Positions 5,463-8,049 of a stretch of 8,049 bases of DNA are shown here, piece after piece. The DNA lies in the NCBI GenBank assembly GCA_018882545.1, contig VERS01000069.1:1-8049 (forward strand), in the 5' to 3' direction. The stretch comes from Mycobacterium sp. Lineage in GTDB: Bacteria > Actinomycetota > Actinomycetes > Mycobacteriales > Mycobacteriaceae. Position 1 is the stretch's first letter; every line of letters begins with the position of its first letter. The position numbers and the translations under genes are program-made. The notes under the pieces are model-generated. The model saw only the letters and a list, made by a program, of their open reading frames with translations, made no database searches and was not told where the DNA came from.

Positions 5463-6160
5463 AGCCGCGCCTGCGCACGGGCCTGTTGATCGGTGCGGCC
5501 TCCCTGGCCCTCGGAATCGGCACCACCGCGGCGATGGCCGGAGCCGGACCCGGCTTTGCCCCGATGGCTGGACCAGGCTTTGGTGGACCCCTGCCTGCGC
5601 GGCCGGCGCCCTGCACTGCACCCGCACTGGCGGGAGCCGTCGTTGACGTCACGGTTTCCGACATGGGCGGGATGATGGGGCCCGGCATGAATGGCGGCGG
5701 ACCCATGATGGGCCCCGGAATGATGGGGCCGGGAATGATGGGGCCGGGGATGAACGGCGGACCGATGGCTGGTCCGCAAGGAGCTTGGCCCAACAGCCCC
5801 GGTATGGGGATGGGCATGATGCGCCTGACCATCAACCCGACCTCGGTGCCCGCCGGACAGGTCTCTCTTCGGGTCGCCAACAGCGGCATGCTCGCCCACG
5901 AGGTCATGGTCATGCCCCTGGGGCCGGGACAGAACCCCGGTCAGCGGCCCATCGGCAACAACTGGGAAGTCGACGAAACCGGCAGCCTCGGTGAAGCCGC
6001 CCAAACCTGCGGTGCCGGCGAGGGCGACGGGATCGCCCCCGGAACCACGGGCTGGACCACCCTCACTCTCACCCCGGGACGCTACGAACTGTTCTGCAAC
6101 ATCGCCGGGCACTACGGCTCCGGCATGTACACCGAGCTCGACGTCACACCAGCGACGTAA
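5459..6160 (+). CDS. Exported cupredoxin-like copper protein with a Met/Gly-rich insert
   Basis: This 233-aa protein begins with a signal peptide (positively charged MKPRLR, hydrophobic 8-20, likely cleavage near AMAGA at 25-29). A cupredoxin fold is indicated by a first strand VVDVTVSD (61-68), LTINPTSVPAG (123-133) and the C-terminal copper loop. Type 1 copper ligands are visible: H147 in AHEVMVMPL, C213 and H218 in FCNIAGHYG, and M223 in SGMYTEL. Between the first and second strands (68-121) sits an insert with 16 methionines in MMGPG-type repeats, a probable low-affinity Cu(I) store. The start is GTG 5459, overlapping the SHOCT gene stop by 4 nt. The gene ends in a hairpin shared with the opposing cupin gene. 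It likely binds copper outside the cytoplasmic membrane; electron transfer versus copper buffering cannot be decided from sequence. Confidence 0.9.
   Translation: MKPRLRTGLLIGAASLALGIGTTAAMAGAGPGFAPMAGPGFGGPLPARPAPCTAPALAGAVVDVTVSDMGGMMGPGMNGGGPMMGPGMMGPGMMGPGMNGGPMAGPQGAWPNSPGMGMGMMRLTINPTSVPAGQVSLRVANSGMLAHEVMVMPLGPGQNPGQRPIGNNWEVDETGSLGEAAQTCGAGEGDGIAPGTTGWTTLTLTPGRYELFCNIAGHYGSGMYTELDVTPAT
5672..5764 (+). repeat. 15-bp tandem repeats encoding MMGPG units in the cupredoxin
   Basis: Three consecutive 15-bp units (5705-5719, 5720-5734, 5735-5749) follow ATGATGGGSCCSGGR. A related copy lies at 5672-5686, and diverged units (ATGAAYGGCGG) lie at 5687 and 5750. They encode the Met-rich insert and have probably grown by slippage or unequal exchange. 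Confidence 0.8.
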
Positions 6161-6188
6161 AGCGGTATCTCATCGACTACCGCCTTTT
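6158..6188. terminator. Bidirectional intrinsic terminator overlapping two stop codons
   Basis: GCGGTA (6162-6167) and TACCGC (6178-6183) form a perfect 6-bp stem with a 10-nt loop. On the + strand it is followed by CTTTT (6184-6188); on the - strand the stem is followed by TTTA. The upstream AAA (6159-6161) can also pair with the T-run around one bulged C. It lies exactly between the cupredoxin stop (6158-6160) and the cupin stop (6177-6179), so it can serve both convergent transcripts. Confidence 0.65.
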
Positions 6189-6545
6189 ATCGCGGTCGTC
6201 AGCGCTGTCCAATACTTCGGGTTTGACCACGCTCAGCAGGATGGCCGAGTCTTCGAGGGCGTCGAGTCGGTGCCGTGACGGGGGCAATTCGAGCAGATCG
6301 CCGGCCATCCCGTCCCAGTGGGCATCGTCGGTGCTCAGTCGCACTCGCCCATGAATCACGTAGATGGTCGCTTCGCCCTCGCTGTCGTGTTCGGCCAGCG
6401 AACGCCCCTGCATGAGGGCGATGAGTGTGTGCCGCAGGACATGTTCGTGTCCCCCGTACACGGTTTCAGCACTGCGACCGCTCGACGCGGTCGCAGCGTG
6501 AGCGAGAAGATGTCGCGCCGTCGCGATCAGCGAATGTTTCTTCAT
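6177..6545 (-). CDS. Small single-domain cupin protein
   Basis: This 122-aa protein has a cupin barrel at about 35-108. Motif 1 is GRSLAEHDSEGEATIYVIHG (47-66) with H53 and E58; the second histidine of the canonical HxH is S55 here. Motif 2 is GDLLELPPSRH (82-92) with H92. Metal binding by H53, E58 and H92 is possible but would be by a reduced ligand set. The opening MKKHSLIATARHLLAHA is an amphipathic helix. Small cupins of this kind are widespread in actinobacteria without assigned reactions, so I give no function. The start ATG 6545 is supported by GAGGAGAG a few bases upstream. It lies 59 nt downstream of the Met-rich membrane protein gene on the same strand and is likely co-transcribed. 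Confidence 0.85.
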   Translation of the reverse strand: MKKHSLIATARHLLAHAATASSGRSAETVYGGHEHVLRHTLIALMQGRSLAEHDSEGEATIYVIHGRVRLSTDDAHWDGMAGDLLELPPSRHRLDALEDSAILLSVVKPEVLDSADDRDKRR

Positions 6546-6604
6546 CGGCTCTCCTCAGCGTCACACCTGGGCCACACCCATCGCCGCCACTGCGCATGAA
6601 CGCC

Positions 6605-7057
6605 TTAGCGTTGTCCGGCCGGTGGTTGCATCGGGGGCATCGGGGTTGGTGAGCTCGGTGTCGGGCCTCTCATACCGCCCGGTCCCATACCCCCGGGCAT
6701 CATCCCGGGCATCATCCCGGGCATCATCCCGGGACCCATACCGCCTTGTCCCATGCCGCCGGGCATGCCGCCTTGTCCCATGCCACCAGGCTGCATCTGC
6801 ATCATCGGGCAGCCGCCGCCCATCGGGCCGCCGGGTTGCATCTGGCCGCTCTGCGCGCCTCGGTGCCACCCGTAGCCGTCTGCGGTCCTGCCTGCCAAGA
6901 ACCCGGAGACAAAGACCGCCCCGACGATGAACAGGATGCCGGCCACGATGCCCACCCAGGCCAGAACCTGGTAGAGCCGTGTGTTTCGATGAGCGACCTC
7001 CGTCGCCGGAGCCGGCGCGAGGCTCGTGTCAGTGATGGCCTCTGTTGAATCGGTCAT
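6605..7057 (-). CDS. Single-pass membrane protein with methionine-rich tail, probable copper binding
   Basis: This 150-aa protein has a short polar N-terminus, one transmembrane helix at about 30-55 (from LAWVGIVAGILFIVGAVFVS) and a C-terminal tail of about 95 residues. The tail carries 19 methionines, one cysteine (in GGGCPMM) and a PGMM repeat; it is probably disordered and on the outer face. GWHRG follows the membrane helix. Met-rich segments of this type bind Cu(I) in many copper-resistance proteins, and the tail resembles the insert of the neighbouring cupredoxin. ATG 7057 is chosen over ATG 7090 because GGAGGG stands about 8 nt before it, whereas no such site precedes 7090; the longer form would add 11 residues. 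It probably heads a two-gene transcript with the cupin. The specific family is not recognised. Confidence 0.85.
   Translation of the reverse strand: MTDSTEAITDTSLAPAPATEVAHRNTRLYQVLAWVGIVAGILFIVGAVFVSGFLAGRTADGYGWHRGAQSGQMQPGGPMGGGCPMMQMQPGGMGQGGMPGGMGQGGMGPGMMPGMMPGMMPGGMGPGGMRGPTPSSPTPMPPMQPPAGQR
6695..6730 (-). repeat. Three exact copies of a 12-bp tandem repeat
   Basis: GGGCATCATCCC is repeated three times without a mismatch (6695-6706, 6707-6718, 6719-6730). On the coding strand it specifies the PGMM repeats of the Met-rich membrane protein. Exact identity suggests recent expansion, and copy number may vary between strains. Confidence 0.85.
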
Positions 7058-7118
7058 GGTGGTGATCCCTCCCTGTTGAACTTCGGTCACGTCGTCCGAT
7101 GCGGATGCTGGTGGGAGT

Positions 7119-7137
7119 CAGTTGGACTGTCCCAACT
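7119..7137. promoter_or_regulatory. Inverted repeat upstream of the Met-rich gene, possible operator
   Basis: CAGTTGG (7119-7125) and CCAACTG (7131/7132-7137) form a perfect 7-bp inverted repeat with a 6-nt spacer, 62 bp upstream of the chosen start of the Met-rich gene. Further CCAAC/TTTGG half-sites lie at 7154-7166. The 210-bp gap 7058-7267 holds no convincing ORF. The sequence does not match the CsoR or RicR operators as I remember them. A regulatory role is inferred from position and symmetry. Confidence 0.4.
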
Positions 7138-7227
7138 GTTTTCTTCACCTAGACCAACCTGTTTGGCGGACTTCCTTCCACTGTGCGCCGTTGGGCCGGG
7201 GGGTTTGGTGTTGGTTATGTGAAGATT

Positions 7228-7253
7228 CGCTCAAGAACCGATCCGGTCGAGCG
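7228..7253 (-). terminator. Possible hairpin terminator downstream of the TauE/SafE gene
   Basis: Outer arms CGCTC (7228-7232) and GAGCG (7249-7253) enclose inner arms ACCG (7237-7240) and CGGT (7244-7247). The hairpin begins 15 bp beyond the stop of the permease gene and precedes only a weak T-rich stretch on the minus strand. It may separate the permease transcript from the Met-rich gene. Confidence 0.3.
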
Positions 7254-7267
7254 CAGCTTCCCCAGCC

Positions 7268-8049
7268 TTAGCGCAGTGCTTGAAGAAGGTAAAGGAGGGC
7301 AGTCGCGATGGCTAGGACGCCTAAGCCGGCTCGCAGTGCCTTGTCGGGCAGGTGTGGTTGCAGCCGCGCTCCGAGGTAGCCACCGATCAGTCCGCCCGCG
7401 CCGGCGGCGAGTCCGATGGTCCACATTGGACCGATCTGGTGTCCGGGGGTGGCGATGGCCAGCATGAGGTAGGTGATCGCTCCGACGGCTGAGGTCACGA
7501 AGGTACTGACCAGGGTGGCTGGTGCCACTGTGGCGATGGGCATGCCGCGGCCGACGAGGATCGGGCTCAGCAGTGATCCGCCACCGATGCCGTAGATGGC
7601 ACCGATCACCCCGACGCCCGCCGCCAGTGCGATGGTGGTTGATCTTCGCGGTGAACCGGTGGGCGGTGCAGGGACGGCGGTCACCCGATTGCGGGGAAAG
7701 CACAGCCAAATCCCAAGAGGAAGAAGGACTCCCGCGACGAGGAGCCGGAAGACCTGTGGTCCGGGGATCAGGAATACCCGGATGAACGCGCCGATCACGA
7801 CACCGGGAAGTGTGCCGATCAGCAGCATCAGCGTCAGCGGGCTCTGTAGCGGTGCCCGGGTGCGGTAACGGGCCAGTGCGCCGGGGATCGCCACGATATT
7901 GAACAGCAGGTTTGTCGGAGTGACCGCAGGGCTGGGCACGTTGAGAACGGTGAGCTGAATCGGCAGCAGAAACACCGCACCTGACACACCAACGGGCACG
8001 GTTAGGACTGCCACACCCCACCCCGCCACAAAACTCAACAGCACCAGTT
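7268..8049 (-). CDS. TauE/SafE-family (TSUP) membrane permease, 5' end at or beyond the window edge
   Basis: At least 258 residues are visible, with about eight hydrophobic segments in two related halves. The first begins LLSFVAGWGVAVLTVPVGVS and the second contains the glycine-rich GVIGAIYGIGGGSLLSPIL typical of the family. Members export sulfite or sulfoacetate, or move other small anions; the substrate here is not determinable. The frame is still open at the right edge: GTG 8044 could be a start, but CTG (L) precedes it and no ribosome binding site is in view, so the gene probably begins a few codons outside the window. Length is otherwise normal for the family. It lies 210 bp upstream of the Met-rich gene on the same strand, with a hairpin between, so co-transcription is uncertain. 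Confidence 0.88.
   Translation of the reverse strand, partial: LVLLSFVAGWGVAVLTVPVGVSGAVFLLPIQLTVLNVPSPAVTPTNLLFNIVAIPGALARYRTRAPLQSPLTLMLLIGTLPGVVIGAFIRVFLIPGPQVFRLLVAGVLLPLGIWLCFPRNRVTAVPAPPTGSPRRSTTIALAAGVGVIGAIYGIGGGSLLSPILVGRGMPIATVAPATLVSTFVTSAVGAITYLMLAIATPGHQIGPMWTIGLAAGAGGLIGGYLGARLQPHLPDKALRAGLGVLAIATALLYLLQALR

Noticed and set aside
5281..6112. Leftward ORFs of 210 and 229 codons opposite the cupredoxin gene
   Set aside because: Their Pro/Gly/His-rich repeats are the complement of the Met-rich insert; the rightward frame has a signal peptide and full copper ligand set.
7215..8021. Leftward ORF of 268 codons overlapping the permease
   Set aside because: It is in another frame, Arg/Ser/His-rich and without membrane segments; the TauE/SafE frame is clearly the coding one.

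Overview
This window looks like part of a conjugative or mobilizable plasmid (or integrated element) from a high-GC actinobacterium, most likely a Mycobacterium/Mycolicibacterium relative. The reasons are the strong G/C third-position bias, the MobF relaxase with an actinobacterial-type N-terminus (MTIHKLTAGDGY), a TauE/SafE permease, and several genes with GTG or possibly leaderless starts. The species assignment is an inference. No replication gene, insertion sequence, tRNA, rRNA or CRISPR array is visible.

Left part (1-3285), transfer region. A MobF relaxase-helicase gene runs leftwards off the window edge; 893 codons are visible, covering the relaxase domain and most of the visible part of the helicase. 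It faces away from a small rightward gene for a coiled-coil/helix-turn-helix protein. The roughly 200 bp between them looks like the origin of transfer. It holds a perfect 7-bp inverted repeat, a sequence resembling the R388 nic site (ATTGTCT followed by A), and four tandem 9-bp repeats in exact register. Just before the small gene are a strong ribosome binding site and two overlapping micro-ORFs.

Middle part (3355-5083), a leftward metal-responsive operon: an ArsR/CmtR-type sensor with cysteines spaced as in CmtR, an 11-nt overlap to a short cation diffusion facilitator (CDF)-like transporter with a cysteine-rich tail, then a class I methyltransferase 12 nt downstream.

Right part (5184-8049), a probable copper-handling module. 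A rightward pair with a 4-nt overlap encodes a SHOCT-domain membrane protein and an exported cupredoxin carrying a Met/Gly-rich insert. It converges, through a shared hairpin terminator, on a leftward pair: a single-pass Met-rich membrane protein followed by a small cupin. A TauE/SafE-family permease, cut by the right edge, lies upstream of that pair.

How they work together (inference): the element carries metal defence as cargo beside its oriT. If the nic site is read correctly, the accessory gene and the metal genes enter the recipient first and the relaxase gene last.
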